64,000 nucleotides of DNA from Rosa chinensis (Eukaryota > Streptophyta > Magnoliopsida > Rosales > Rosaceae), in assembly GCF_002994745.2 (NCBI RefSeq), contig NC_037092.1, positions 74,930,324 through 74,994,323 on the forward strand. Reading direction: 5' to 3'. Positions 1 to 11,217 of this stretch are shown piece by piece (the first letter of the stretch is position 1; each line of letters begins with the position of its first letter). A program made the position numbers and the translations under genes. Under the pieces are notes generated by a model. It ran no database searches and was not told the origin of the DNA. It saw only the letters and a list, made by a program, of their open reading frames with translations.

Positions 1-1476
1 CGCGACCAAGTCAGCATTCAGACTTGTAACATGCAAACTCAAGTAACGAATACTATCTAATGGTACCGGCAAGGAACCTCCCCTGCATAAAGCCTGCAGT
101 ACAGCCCATCCATTAACAAATGAAAAAAAAATTGAGAACCCTAAAACCCAGTAACGAAAGTACTAATAAAGCATATCTGCAGTATATACATATGTTTCAA
201 AATCTAGATGAATAATCATTTATTGCTAGATATTTAAACCGATAGCATACTATCATGTATGTTCCCAGTTTACTGTCCTTTTCGAATTGCTTGGTATCTC
301 TAACCAGGGACTTATTATCAACTTCAACTTTATCGTACTGACCAACAATATACATTAAGCCTAGCATCACCATATTGTATTTGCAGTGACATGCCATATA
401 GCCACATAAAAAGATTTCATAGTCTGAAGAGCATTTGTTCTTACCTTTGTAGTTTCTTCATTTAGGGTTAGAACTTTAACCATACATATGCTGCAAAGAA
501 CCTCAAATAGGTTGCTAGAATCATCTAAATCGGGCATCAGAAATATGTCAGCTTCTTCTAAACACATCAAGTTCCCAAGATGATGATGGTTCAGAAAATT
601 CCCACTCCATTTGAAATTTTTAAGCTTTGGAGCAAAGAGATTAATCGATCTGATGCGAGGTAAATGATGAAACTTTGAATCACATCTTGAATCAAATTGC
701 CAGTGTCTACATATATCTTCAAGTTTTTCAGCTGAAATGCTAAGATCGCAGAGCTCATAATTCTGAAAAGGAAGCAAAAGACTAAACGATTCCAAAGACG
801 AGCTCTCAATCTTGATATCTTTTATCCCAATAACTTTTTCAAGATGTAATTCCTTAATGCATTTGCAGGAATATGAGATCCATTTGAAAATACCGTCATC
901 TTTAAGAACTACATACTTCAACTTCAAGTAGTGGAGATTACAGGAAAAAGACAAGTTGGGTGACTGAATCTTGCCCATATACAAATTCACAGATAGAGTC
1001 CTCAACGAATGACAAAGGAAGATGCAAGATGGCAACACAACTGTCATCCTGAGGTCGTATTGATTCAGATCAAGGTGAAGTACTTCAACATTACACCTCA
1101 CTGCATTTTGGATCCATGTGGTGACTCGGAAATACTCATCACTTATCTTTGCCTCCCAAGAGGTTCTGAAAACCCAGTAAATACTAAGGCGCTCAATCTT
1201 ATTATTACCACGGTGAAAGAAGTACCTATCCCAAGAGTTCAACAATCTTACTCGCAACTTGGTGCAATCTGCAACGCTACTTGCATCAATAATTATTGAT
1301 GGAACTGACAGATAAAGTTTCCTACATCTTTTGGACACAGCTCCCACTTGAATGAGGTTCCTTAAAGAGTCAGAGAGGAACGAAATAATATGATGAGAAA
1401 TTTCATCGGGGAGATCACTGAATCTGTCCATCATTATACTCTCACTAGAAGCTTCTTGAACTTGACAACTTGTCAT
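1..1476 (-). CDS. F-box/LRR (FBD-like) protein, 3' end outside window
   Basis: Substrate-recognition subunit expected to join an SCF ubiquitin ligase. The first coding exon is 1476-445 (344 codons from the ATG at 1476; a second in-frame ATG pair lies 14 codons further in). Residues ~17-60 form an F-box (DRFSDLPDEI, then SHHIISFL and VSKRCRKL), followed by leucine-rich repeats. The exon ends at a donor ACAAAG|GTAAGA (445/444). The open frame reads a further 25 codons into the intron, which is not the real end. A good acceptor (ACTGCAG, ending at 94) opens exon 2 at 93-1 in the same phase. It encodes 31 residues with the pattern SLPVPLDSIRYLSLHV, typical of late F-box/LRR repeats. The gene continues beyond position 1, so the C-terminus (FBD or more LRRs) is unseen. 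Plant F-box/LRR genes are a large, fast-evolving family, and the target is unknown. Confidence 0.85.
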
Positions 1477-2298
1477 TGCACGTAGGTTCTGCTAGGCTCC
1501 CCTGATACTGTAAGAGCACCTTGTATGGATTGCTGGATGCCGCAGTGGAGCTACAGGAGTTGTTCTGCTGCAGCATTAAATGACAGGGAGAAATGACTAT
1601 ACCTGTACTAGAACAATAGTCACCCAAAATTACTACGAATATCTAAACTATAAAGCGTGAGAAACTCTCTTCTGCATACTGTCTATGTATCAACCGAATT
1701 CTAACCTTCTACAATGATTAAGCACATTACGAACCACAATTATGGAGTGTTGACGTCAACAGCACCTAAAATTTGGGGTGTTTCAATTCTTAACCGGAAC
1801 AAAAGATTCAGGCAAATGAAAAATGTGGAACCAAAAGGTAATCAGAATTAGTAACCAACCCTCTAGGTACTTCGGCTAGGAAAGTCCACTACTTTACTAC
1901 TAATTATATGAAAAAAGAGCATTGCTGATTCAATTCTATAAAGACCATCTCAAAAAACACTATCCAATTTTAGTCGAATTTGTTGTCAAAATGGCCTGTT
2001 AAGGCAAGCCGCTTTCAACTGAGTAATCCAACAAAACTCAACCATGTAATATAAAGTTCACAATGGAGTTCACCAAGATCGAGTGTGATAGAGAATTAGA
2101 GAGGCTCTTTGAACACATTTTTAACTATTTCACTCACACTTGAGATCTTTGGAGCACATTGAGGGAGTCTTTTGAGATGCAAAGGGAATTACCAAGAAGA
2201 TTAACAAATTAAGGGATGTAATAAGATACAGAATGCATGTTCAGTTCGATCAAAAAAGAAAATAAAAACATGCAAACGATTTACATCTACAACTAACC
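1477..2298 (-). other. Probable 5' UTR intron or leader of the F-box gene
   Basis: No coding sequence is supported here. It lies between the F-box start codon and a minus-strand splice donor at 2298, so it probably holds a leader intron plus the proximal 5' UTR. No acceptor could be chosen with confidence. Confidence 0.35.
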
Positions 2299-2430
2299 TG
2301 GCTGCTGAAATCGAAACCCAGAAACCTGCACTACCCAAGAAACAGAATTGCAGAAGAAGAAGAAGAAGAAGAAGAAGAAGAAAGGAATGGGGGGGTTCAC
2401 ACGAGAACCGAGGAGAGGAAATGAAGCACA
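2299..2430 (-). other. Putative 5' UTR exon of the F-box gene with a GAA/CTT microsatellite
   Basis: On the minus strand a donor-like CAGCCAG|GTTAGT ends at 2299. The stretch above it contains a (GAA)n run on the plus strand (~2352-2383), i.e. CTT repeats in the transcript, a composition common in plant 5' UTRs. The exon is inferred from the splice signal only and the transcription start is not defined. Confidence 0.35.
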
Positions 2431-3492
2431 GAAGAAAATAACAGTGTGATCAACAGTATTGGGTTGTGTCACAAGCGGGAGTGTGGATTGAAATTGCTTT
2501 TGCAAGTGGGCTCGATTGGGCCTGGCATGCGTTGTGGCTCCACTGCTTTTGCAACCCGTCTCTAGTCTCTACACATGAACGTTGGAGCAAATAGTTTCGG
2601 CCTGTTCTATGTGTTGATGATGATTTAGGCGTTGTGTGTCTGAGCAGAGATGTGTAAAACACATAATATGGAAGTCCTAGGATTAGGGCATGCCACGGTA
2701 TTGATGGTGCTGATGCGTACATGTATCCCCGTGGAATATTCCTAGCAGCTTCGCCAGTATTCTTTGGGGAATTCCCTGGCCAACTAGGAAATACATTCGG
2801 CTGGTAATTTCGGCATGATTAGTCTAAGGTAGGTTAGGATTTAGGATTAGCACTTCACCGTGCTCTAAACCAAGAGCGGCTTGTGTCTTGGGACATCTTG
2901 TAGACCGGTGAGGTGAGCTCCCATGGCGTGTGTCGTGTGAGGTGTACTGCATGGAATAATTCTCTAGTAATAACAATCTACTAAAGAATTATTCTGTGAT
3001 CCCGGATTACCACGTGACACTACCATGTGTGGTCTAAGTCAATAATATTACTTGAATTTAGTGGGAACGATGCTGAGGTAAAAAAAAAAAAAAAAATTAA
3101 GAGACAGAATAATTGATTCTCTTTTATTCATTTTTTAGATGCTCCTCCTCGCACACGGATGCTGCAATGTCAACAACATGGCGTGACGCTTGGTTGATTT
3201 AATCAGAAATAACATATGGGCCAATAACATCAAACTTACTCCGTACAAAACTTACAATGAGCCCAAACAGATAGGCCCAACATAGCACCCAGCTCAAAAA
3301 CAAGATAAGATTGACCATTAGTCATGTGCAAGATAGTGGGGTCCAACTTCTTATACTCCAGCACAGAGAACGACAGCGTATTATGGCACCCAGCTAATCA
3401 CGAACCATATTCCGTTCCGCGATCCCAAAAAAGGCAACTGAAACTCCCAAACCCTCTCTTGTCTCTTCCCATCTCCGTCTTCTCAGCTCTTG
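2431..3492. other. Intergenic region between divergent F-box and PH1 genes
   Basis: Shared upstream region of two divergently transcribed genes. It contains a 16-bp-stem hairpin (2954-2994) and a poly(A) run near 3080-3096. No credible coding sequence was found and no TATA box could be assigned confidently. Confidence 0.5.
2954..2994. repeat. Perfect-looking short hairpin
   Basis: 2954-2969 pairs with 2979-2994: 16 bp with one mismatch and a 9-nt loop; the core is GAATAATTCT / AGAATTATTC. It may be a solo MITE relic or a structured upstream site. No terminal duplication was recognised. Confidence 0.6.
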
Positions 3493-3927
3493 ATGGAGGG
3501 TCTGTGGCGGGCCGCGACGGGCCAGGACCCAAGCCCAGAAGACTACACCGGCATCGAATTCTGGTCCAACCCCGAACGCGCCGCTTGGCTCACCAAGCAA
3601 GGCGAGTACATCAAGACCTGGCGCCGCCGCTGGTTCGTCCTCAAGCAAGGCAAGCTCTTCTGGTTCAAGGACTCCCACGTCACCCCCTCCTCCACCCCAC
3701 GCGGCGTCATCCCCGTCGGCACCTGCCTCACCGTCAAGGGCGCCGAGGACGTCCTCCACAAGCCCTGCGCCTTCGAGCTCTCCACCACCACCCACGACAC
3801 CATGTACTTCATCGCCGATACTGAGAAGGAGAAGGAGGAGTGGATCAACTCCATCGGACGGTCATTAGTCCAGCACTCCAGATCGCTCGCCGATTCCGAG
3901 GTCGTCGATTACGATAACCGCCGGTGA
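3493..3927 (+). CDS. PH1: Pleckstrin homology domain protein, PH1-like
   Basis: Small single-domain PH protein of 144 residues, matching the length and layout of Arabidopsis AtPH1, a phosphoinositide-binding protein. The start is the ATG at 3493; the codon before it in frame (TTG) is not used. A leader of about 28 residues (MEGLWRAATGQDP...) precedes the PH fold. The fold opens at ~30 with AAWLTKQGEYIKTWRRRWFV, the basic loop that contacts phosphoinositide head groups, and closes with the C-terminal helix containing the invariant Trp (EKEEWINSIG, ~115-125). The coding region is markedly GC-rich with C/G third positions compared with the AT-rich flanks, and has no intron. A C-terminal acidic/tyrosine tail (SEVVDYDNRR) follows. 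The family identification is firm; the precise lipid specificity is not visible. Confidence 0.93.
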   Translation: MEGLWRAATGQDPSPEDYTGIEFWSNPERAAWLTKQGEYIKTWRRRWFVLKQGKLFWFKDSHVTPSSTPRGVIPVGTCLTVKGAEDVLHKPCAFELSTTTHDTMYFIADTEKEKEEWINSIGRSLVQHSRSLADSEVVDYDNRR

Positions 3928-4263
3928 TGCTTGTCCCGAAGTCCTCATCTGGTACACTGCGACTGTATTTAAGTGTTTTTACTTTTGTTTTGAAACAAAA
4001 ACTAGCTCAATGTAATATTTTCTCTTGATCGATGAAACTTTGGAGCTTTTTTCTCTGTGGAATGTGAGAAATTTAGGCTGAATTTTGTTCCTTTGTGGCT
4101 TCTTTGTTTATGTTTTGTGTAATTGAGATAGCGATTTATATAGTTTCGTTTGAAAAATATTGAACTTTAATGGTGTGCAGTGTGCTTGTGCTAAACTGAG
4201 ATGATTTGTTCTACTAGCTAATTGAGGTTGGCAAGTGGAATAAGTGTTTTAGATGGCACTGGA
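3928..4263. other. 3' UTR and downstream flank of PH1
   Basis: AT/T-rich sequence directly after the PH1 stop. Presumably 3' UTR; no further feature is seen. Confidence 0.5.
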
Positions 4264-5430
4264 ATATGTAAAACTCTGTTCATAGTTCACTGAATGTTGT
4301 GGGAATTGTTTTGGGATTGTAAAGAGTTAAGTTTTAGATTGAAGCAAGCTTATCGGTCAAATTTGGTATTGTTGGTGCGTAACTCATTTGAGTCGTTTCT
4401 GTGTCTGTGTGCACATTGGGAGCTTTTTCCAGAATCTAGGTCAGATATTCGTTCAGCTGAATTTGGGAGTCTAGCAAAATATTCTCCTGCTGTCATATGT
4501 TGCATACACTTTTCCTTCCTTGTTCCTACTGCAAGCATATGTCTTTGACCCCAAAGGCTACAATGTGTGTGAATGTGACTACTAGACAAATAACCAAAAC
4601 CATTGGCCAGAAAAATAATTCAAGGCATGTTTTTAGACATCTAGAAGGTCTTGACTTTGGAAATCAACCAATGTGCTTAGCTGAATCTGTAAACAGTTAT
4701 AAGATTGAAGCTTTATTTGGGTAGAGTTTTAGTTGCAGAACAGTGCGGTCCTGGAAATGCAGGCTTAGCTGCTCGGATAGGTGTGGCAGACTGTTGACTT
4801 GGTGTGGTTACCTTATGGCTTTGTTAAGTTATGCATTTCCCATGGTATTGAGTCTATTGACTTCTGTAGAACTGTATTCACAGTTCACTAAATGTTGTGG
4901 GAATTGTCTTGAGATGGAAAACAATTGAATTTTAGATTGAATCAAAACTTTATTCCTCATTTTGTTTGTAGATGCAGAACTCATTTGATAATTTGTATGG
5001 CTGTTTGCACTTTCTGAGTTCTGTGTTCGGATCTTGTCAGATTTTCTTTCACAAGGATTTGCGGGTTTAGCCAAATATTCTCATGCTGTTCTGCACCGGG
5101 GAAAATTAACTCCTGCTTCATTCTTGTATATATGATTCTGTCTTCAGTTCTGTTCAAACCCCAGACGATCAAATTTCAGTACTATTTCTGATTACTAGAC
5201 TAGTAATTGACACCACTCAGTAGAATAGTAGTTTAAGGCATGTGCTTGAAACATATACCACGTCTCAACGTTGAAAAACAATAAAGGTGCTTAGCCAGAT
5301 TCCAAGTAAAAGTTTTTGCACATGCCCTTGTAATCGAATCTTAGCTGCTCAAGCACGTGAGGCAGAGTGATGACTTAGTTTTGATTATGCAATGGGTTGC
5401 CAAAACATGGTTTCGTAGTCATATGCTTAA
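4264..5430. repeat. Diverged tandem duplication, two units of about 600 bp
   Basis: Two successive units can be aligned along their length with an offset of 598 bp. For example ATGTTGTGGGAATTG occurs at ~4293 and ~4891, followed in both by TTTAGATTGAA, AACTCATTTGA, TAGCAAAATATTCT/TAGCCAAATATTCT, GACTACTAGAC/GATTACTAGAC, AAGGCATGT and CTTAGCTGCTC. Neither unit has a sustained ORF. The divergence indicates an old duplication. It may be degraded genic or UTR sequence. Confidence 0.7.
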
Positions 5431-5682
5431 CATACTTGGCAGCGCAAAACGATCCATCGTCCATTGTTGCCAGAAGGATGCTAAGAACTCTAGACGTCCT
5501 GGTATGGTGCATGTCAATTGGAAATTTGCCCTATATATGCGGAACAGCTGCTCAAAGCATTTAGAGTGGATCAAAATAAGGGACTTTTTGTTCAGTGCAC
5601 AAGATTTAGATGGCTGTGTGATGTGTAACAGTGAGGTGAGGAAGAAGTAGATAGAGATCGAAGAGACTTATGGACTGAAGCA
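5431..5682. other. Intergenic, nothing recognised
   Basis: A short open frame crosses the end of the preceding duplication and this stretch but has no recognisable domain. Confidence 0.4.
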
Positions 5683-5771
5683 ATATGGAAAGGGGGTGAA
5701 ATTTGCACACCCAAATTTGCAAACCACACACCCTTCCATTTTTTTAATAATATTTCAACTCACATATATTT

Positions 5772-5947
5772 ACCTCAGCTCCATGATGATCGATCAAATA
5801 TCCAACAAGTCCAACAAGCACACATAAAGGTAATATTTTCATTTAGGTTTTATGCAGAATTTGTTGGACTAGTTGGATATTTGATGGATCATCATGGAGC
5901 TGAGGTAAAAGTAAAGAAAATATTACCTTTATGCGTGCTTGTTGGTC
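5772..5947. repeat. Two interleaved near-perfect inverted repeats
   Basis: Arm A 5772-5817 pairs with 5861-5906 (46 nt, 2 mismatches, 43-nt loop). Arm B 5809-5840 pairs with 5916-5947 (32 nt, 2 mismatches). The arms alternate A-B-A'-B', so both helices cannot form simply at once. The second half is the reverse complement of the first with its two blocks in swapped order. Confidence 0.8.
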
Positions 5948-6264
5948 TTATATTCAATGGTGCATTCTTATGATTTGGTTGTGCTGTAAGACTTTAACAC
6001 CTACTTTTCTTAGTAGATAAGTGGAGAATATAAATCTTTGCAAATTGTTGCAAGCTTGACTGCAGAAAGAGAGAATGAAAGAGGAAGGGTTGAGGTTGGT
6101 AAAGTTTCAATGGAGAAGAGAGTATGTCGCTGTCTGGAGAAGAAAGAGAGAAGAGTAAGAGTTGTCGTGGTTTTGGAGGGGAGAGAGAGAGAGAAGACTC
6201 AAAAAGAGAAAAAAGAAAATCTGACTTTGAGGGTATTTTAGGAAGTGTAAATAGATGTGAGTTG

Positions 6265-6440
6265 TGTTGTAGGAGAATAGAATTGTGTGTTTATTATTGA
6301 TAATAGGAGCCCTTATATAGGGAGTTACAAGGTATACAAAAGGTAAGAGAATCCGAATACAATTGAATACCTATAACACTTTCCTATTACAATTCTAAAC
6401 CCTAGTTTGTAGAGGCACACTATGTCGACATCCTTCAACA
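6265..6440 (-). repeat. 3' LTR of copia element
   Basis: 176 bp, nearly identical to 12136-12311. As written on the plus strand it runs TGTTGTAGG...CCTTCAACA. Confidence 0.93.
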
Positions 6441-6450
6441 CTCCCCCTTG
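6441..6450 (-). promoter_or_regulatory. Copia polypurine tract
   Basis: CAAGGGGGAG on the minus strand directly adjoins the 3' LTR, fixing element orientation (plus-strand DNA primer). Confidence 0.8.
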
Positions 6451-7587
6451 TGCCGCTCAAACTTAGTGATGACGCTTTGATCGTTGCCTCGTTAAAAACC
6501 TTGTCAGGTAACAAAAACCCTGTGGGACAAAAATAACCCTGGTCGAAGGACAAAAAGAGCACAACACGTCCTTCACTCTTCGAAATCGAACACGTGGACA
6601 TCATGCCTCCCCCTGATGTCAATATCTCCCCCTGATTGCTACAATCATGGGAGTTCGGATAACTTTCTCAATCCGATGCTCTTCACATGTTTCTCAAAGG
6701 TGGATTTTGGTAACGACTTAGTAAATAAGTCCGCTACATTATCCTCTGATCGGATTTGGTTCACTCCAATATTTAGAAATGCTTGTTGTCATTTTGATGG
6801 AGGGGAGGAGGAGCACATAAGGTGGCATTTTGCCTTGTGGGGTCCGATCCCACACTTCCGTCATCTCTCTATAGGGATAGAACAAGCCCATATCAATCGT
6901 ACCTCTCCAATATCGAAAGATTGTCTTTATACCAATCTAATGGCGTTGCATTGGCGCGGGGCTATGTCTAGCCAACAAGTTCATAATAATTGAGGTATCC
7001 GGTCTTGTATTGTGCTAAGTACAATAATGCGCCTATTGTACATAAGTAAGCACTTCCGCTATTAACACGTCTTCGTCATCATCCCTGAGACGAAACGAAT
7101 CCCTTTTAGGGTCAAGACTACAGACGACCATGGGAGTGCATCTTTGACTTTATCAAAATGCAAAGCATTTATTGACACGGTATACAAGTTCTAAATCTAG
7201 ACAAAACCGTGTTCTCCCAAGGTCCTTCATCTCAAACTCAGATTTCAGGTGTTCAGCGGTTTCCCTTAACTCTCAAGGGTTCCAATTATGTTTATCAACA
7301 TGAACCGCGACAATTGCAAATCCCGAACTTGTCATGAAAACGCAGGGGCATAGTTCATCATATCCCTTCCCAATCAAGTAGTCACTTTAGTGAGCATTTC
7401 ACTCTCATTGCAAACGCGCTCCGTGGTCAAGAGCCACTTGATTTGGGTAAATGAAATACACAAGAACCTTCATTATATTCATTATCTAGATCCCCATAGA
7501 AATACGTAGTGACCACATTCGTAAGCTGCATGTTCAGTTATTTGGAAACTACAAAACTGACAAGGTAGTGGAGTGCAATGACATCCA
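6451..7587 (-). pseudogene. Decayed copia RT/RNase H region
   Basis: By position between the RT fragment and the polypurine tract this should encode the rest of copia RT and RNase H. I see only short broken frames; plus-strand ORFs here are shadows. Confidence 0.5.
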
Positions 7588-8839
7588 TTACGAGAGAATA
7601 TGCCTTCTCGTAGTCGATTCTAGGGCGTTGTGAGAAACCTTGTGCCATAAGGCGAGATTACCATCTCTTTTTCTCATCACGCTCTCTAACGAAGACCTAT
7701 TAATGTCAATAGGTTTTATGTTAGGAGGTGTTGGCATCTCAAGCCCGAAATCCTTCCTCTTCGTTAGTGAATCCAATTCAACCTGGATCGCATCTTTCCA
7801 TTTAGGCCAATTTTCTCTACGTTGGCATTCTTCAACGGAGTAAGGTTCGATGTCATTGGTCTCAATAATTCCACGTCCTCATGTACACTAGTGTAGTTTG
7901 TAGAGATCTCTATATTCTCAGGAATTGGTTCTAACATTGAGGCGTCCCCCAACAATGTCTGTTGGACATAACCACAATCCAAAATATCTTCATGAGACGG
8001 ATTTTGAGTATCAATGTCAATGGATCAAGTTGTGCCAAACTCGCTCTCTTCTTAGGGCGAGAATCCATCGAACTTATGGGTCTCCTACTCTCTCTAGAGG
8101 AACCCATGGCCTATGACGCCATTATGCCACCTTTGTGGCGTCACCATACCACCATCCATGGTAGTGGTGCAGTACCCATCTTCTCTGGGTGGCACCATGT
8201 CCTCTTGTGGAGACATCAATCCTTGCAGACATGTTTGCAGCAAGTATATGTGATCTTGTCACTTTTAGGGGATCAAGATGAGACATAGTGGGGACAGACC
8301 ACGACAATTCCTGTCGTTCCTATTGAACAGTGACGTTCTAATCTCCCCCTAACAACGGGAAGACTGTCTCATCAAAGTGACAATTTGCAAATCCAGCTAA
8401 ATAGAGATCGCCTGTCAAGGGTTCTATATAGTGGACTCATAGTTGGAGACTCATGTCCAACAAATATATATATGCATTCGTTGCAATGACTCATGTTGAT
8501 GCGCTGTGGCGGCGTAATTGGCACATGAACCGCACACTCAAATATGCATAAATATGAGATATTAGACTCGAACACAGTCACTAGCTGTAACGCAAATAAA
8601 AGTTGAGTGGCTGCTATGAGTCGTAGACGAATTAGCATAGCTGCATGCGATATTGCATAACCCAAGCCGAAATATTGGTGCGCATTACCAATGTCCGGGC
8701 TACCATCGTAGTCGTTTAATGGTGGCTTGTCCGCGAGACCAATTGGGTGTGTACATGGGAATATGATACTTGATATCAATACCCAATGATATGCAATAGT
8801 CATCGAAAATTGTCGATGTAAACTCTCTAGCATTATCAA
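7588..8839 (-). pseudogene. Copia pol fragments: integrase core/C-part and N-terminal RT
   Basis: 8839-8372 reads as the late integrase region of copia elements: recognisable HTPIGLADKPPLNDY, YAISHAAMLIRLR, SNISYLCIFECAVHVP and PPQRINMSHCN pieces. It is followed on the minus strand by 7982-7764 (linker) and 7776-7588, which resembles the start of copia RT (DSLTKRKDFG..PTPPNIKP ... LALWHKVSHNALESTTRR). Frames are interrupted by stops and shifts and the catalytic RT motif is not preserved. No functional product is expected. Confidence 0.75.
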
Positions 8840-10019
8840 GTCAAATTGACTGGATGGGATGATCTAGGTAGTGAGTCCGTAGCCATATGTTATGTACTAG
8901 GAGTGTAGTATAAGCAGCATTATGAGTGGATAATGACACAACAAGGGACCAGCGTGTTTGCGTATCAACCAACCCCATAAAACATCTATACGGTCCGCAA
9001 GTTGGTTGATCAATCCATAGAATTCCCTTAGATTCTTTGTAAGAATGGAATTATTTCCTCAATCTCCTTTGCATAGAATGGTCTCAATCCTAAATAACAG
9101 GCTTCATAGAACGACACATGGACTTTATAATCAACCAATGAAGGTTTTGGTTAAGCCATAATGTCACAATAGACTTGAGAAGTAGAGAGAGGAGTTTATG
9201 GCGTCAATGCCATGTATTTGCCGCAGGGGGTAGGCGGCGCTGGCCATGTATGGCCGGTCTTTGCACAATCATGGCGCCATGAGGCGCATGTGCAGCTCCT
9301 CGAACCAATTCTTGGTTCTTACTTTTCTTCGTTCTGAAAATGGATGTCCGTGTAAAGTCTTTAATACACGGATTATCATGTCAAAGCCTATATGTGTCAG
9401 AATCCCATAAGTCGTCTCTCATGACATGGTTGGATTCAATAACTCTAATAGTGGTTGCATACAACCCACTAGAGCGACACATAAGTTTCTCTAATACTCG
9501 TTTATGTTCGTAGTCATTAGAGGTGATGCAAAGGAACTCTGTCCATTCTCATAATGTGTTTCCACATGAAAACCATTGGCTCTTATATAATAAAGTCCGA
9601 ATTAAGGTATGTCCAAGACATTAAGGAATCGACATTTTATTAATAGCCAATGATTACATCAAAGTTTCTTAACCAAAGTCTAATCCAAAAATAAAAGTCA
9701 AACTTAGATAGATTGTAGTCACTCAATCCATTTGGTGACTCCAATCAAATATGACCAGGAAAGTAGGAAGATATGTCGGTGGAGTGAGGCTCTCTTAAGT
9801 ACCACTAATCTCAATTACTTTCCTAGACATCATACTTAATTAGGTGAGCCAAGTGAGAAAGAGTTAAAACAAAATGTCATTTATTGATTTAAGGCATAAC
9901 TGCCATTACATAATTCTTGGAAAAATAAAAGACTATTCGAAATAAAAATCTGCGGCATTTTGTCTTCATCGCCAGATTTAAAGTCTTTTGAACTCGATGT
10001 CTTGATCACTGTGAGGCAG
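8840..10019 (-). pseudogene. Decayed copia protease/integrase N-terminal region
   Basis: Between gag and the integrase fragment. No frame longer than about 60 codons is convincing; by position this is protease and the integrase zinc region. Confidence 0.4.
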
Positions 10020-10946
10020 CTACCTTCTTAGGTACATTGCAAACTTAGTCTCATTGATCAGACGTTCCATATCAGAAATAGATACCATGAAGAGGACTCT
10101 CCCTTGATTGAGGCGCATTGGCGCAATGCGCATGGTCCCTAGGACCTGAGGCGTTGGAAGATTATGACCATGACCAACGTTGGCTCTATGGTTTCCAACC
10201 CTTACTCCCTCAAAATCACGGCTCCTACGGTGGCGTGATTGTCGCCTTTGGCGACTACCTTCATGAGCATTTCGATCATATGGATCATGATGTCTATGGT
10301 GACTTTCTCTAGCCATGGGACGATGCTCTGGATAGCTATCTCGAAGCCTATCAATTTCTCTTCTCACAAGCTCGTTGTATTACCTTTCAGCAATTTTCAT
10401 AGCTTCAATAAGCTTTTGAAAGCTTGTGATCTGTCTTGCATTTATATGAGTCCGAAATAAATCACAGGATCTCATAGCATAGACAGGGAAGGTATTGAGG
10501 GTTTTCTCAATCAATTGTTCTTCTGTGATCATCTTGCCACAGAAGCGCATCATTCCTGTGATGCGGAGAGCTTCTGAATAAAATTGTATGACTGTATTAA
10601 AGTCAGAGAAGCGAAGATCATTCCATTCTGCTTCTAAATTCGGAAGGATGGAGTCACGAACATTGCCATGGAGTTCTCGAAGCACTTGCCAAAGTTTTAT
10701 GGTGCTATCCTCATTCATGAACTCAAACTGGAGGTCTCTATCCATATAACGCATCATTAGGGCAAGTGCCCTGGAATTGTTAATCTCAGTTTGAGGGTCT
10801 GGAGCAGTTCCTTCAGAACAAAGCTCTTGGATTGTGTGCAATAGATCACGGGAAATAAGATGGAGCTCAACGTCCTGAGCCCACAATATGTATCTTTTGC
10901 CTGCATAATCCAATGGAACAAAATCGAGTATGTTCGAGTTTGACAT
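10020..10946 (-). pseudogene. Copia gag (UBN2-type), one in-frame stop
   Basis: Reading leftwards from the ATG at 10946 there are 188 codons of capsid-like sequence: FVPLDYAGKRYILWAQDVE at ~9-27, LNTFPVYAMRSCD near 150, SFQKLIEAM near 175. A TAA follows at 10382-10380, and the same frame then continues through 10367-10020 with an Arg/His-rich tail typical of the gag nucleic-acid-binding end. No CCHC knuckle is visible. A single stop separates the two halves, so gag was one ORF until recently. It would have packaged element RNA into virus-like particles. Confidence 0.8.
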
Positions 10947-11110
10947 CTTGAAAAAGGGTGAAACAAGAACGAATTAGTTTCGGAGCTAAACTTCCACGAA
11001 AACTAATAATAATAAGATTTCCGAGCTATGCTACGAAGAAATCAATTTCCAAGAATAATTGGATTAGACCAAACAATGATGTTTTAATATGGTCACAATT
11101 TGATGCTTAC

Positions 11111-11217
11111 GGACGCTCTTAGTCCAAGCATTATGAACACTCTTAGTTCATGCGAACGCTCTTAGTTCGTTTATTACGAACACTCTTAGTTCATTGGTTA
11201 CGAACGCTCTTAGTTCG
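11111..11217 (-). repeat. Five tandem mini stem-loops in the copia leader
   Basis: Stems/loops at 11111-11125 (GGAC/GTCC), 11133-11151 (ATGAAC/GTTCAT), 11153-11169 (CGAAC/GTTCG), 11177-11193 (GAAC/GTTC) and 11200-11218 (ACGAAC/GTTCGT). All share a 7-nt loop (G/A)CTCTTA and are spaced 19-24 nt apart. Stem differences between copies are mostly compensatory. They lie between the primer-binding site and gag. Confidence 0.8.

Noticed and set aside
3324..3854. Alternative ORFs overlapping PH1 (166 aa plus strand, 133 and 103 aa minus strand)
   Set aside because: Shadows of the GC-rich PH1 coding sequence; Arg/His-rich or Gly/Glu-rich with no domain.
6616..6993. 125-codon plus-strand ORF
   Set aside because: Antisense to the decayed copia RT region; no domain and element orientation is minus.
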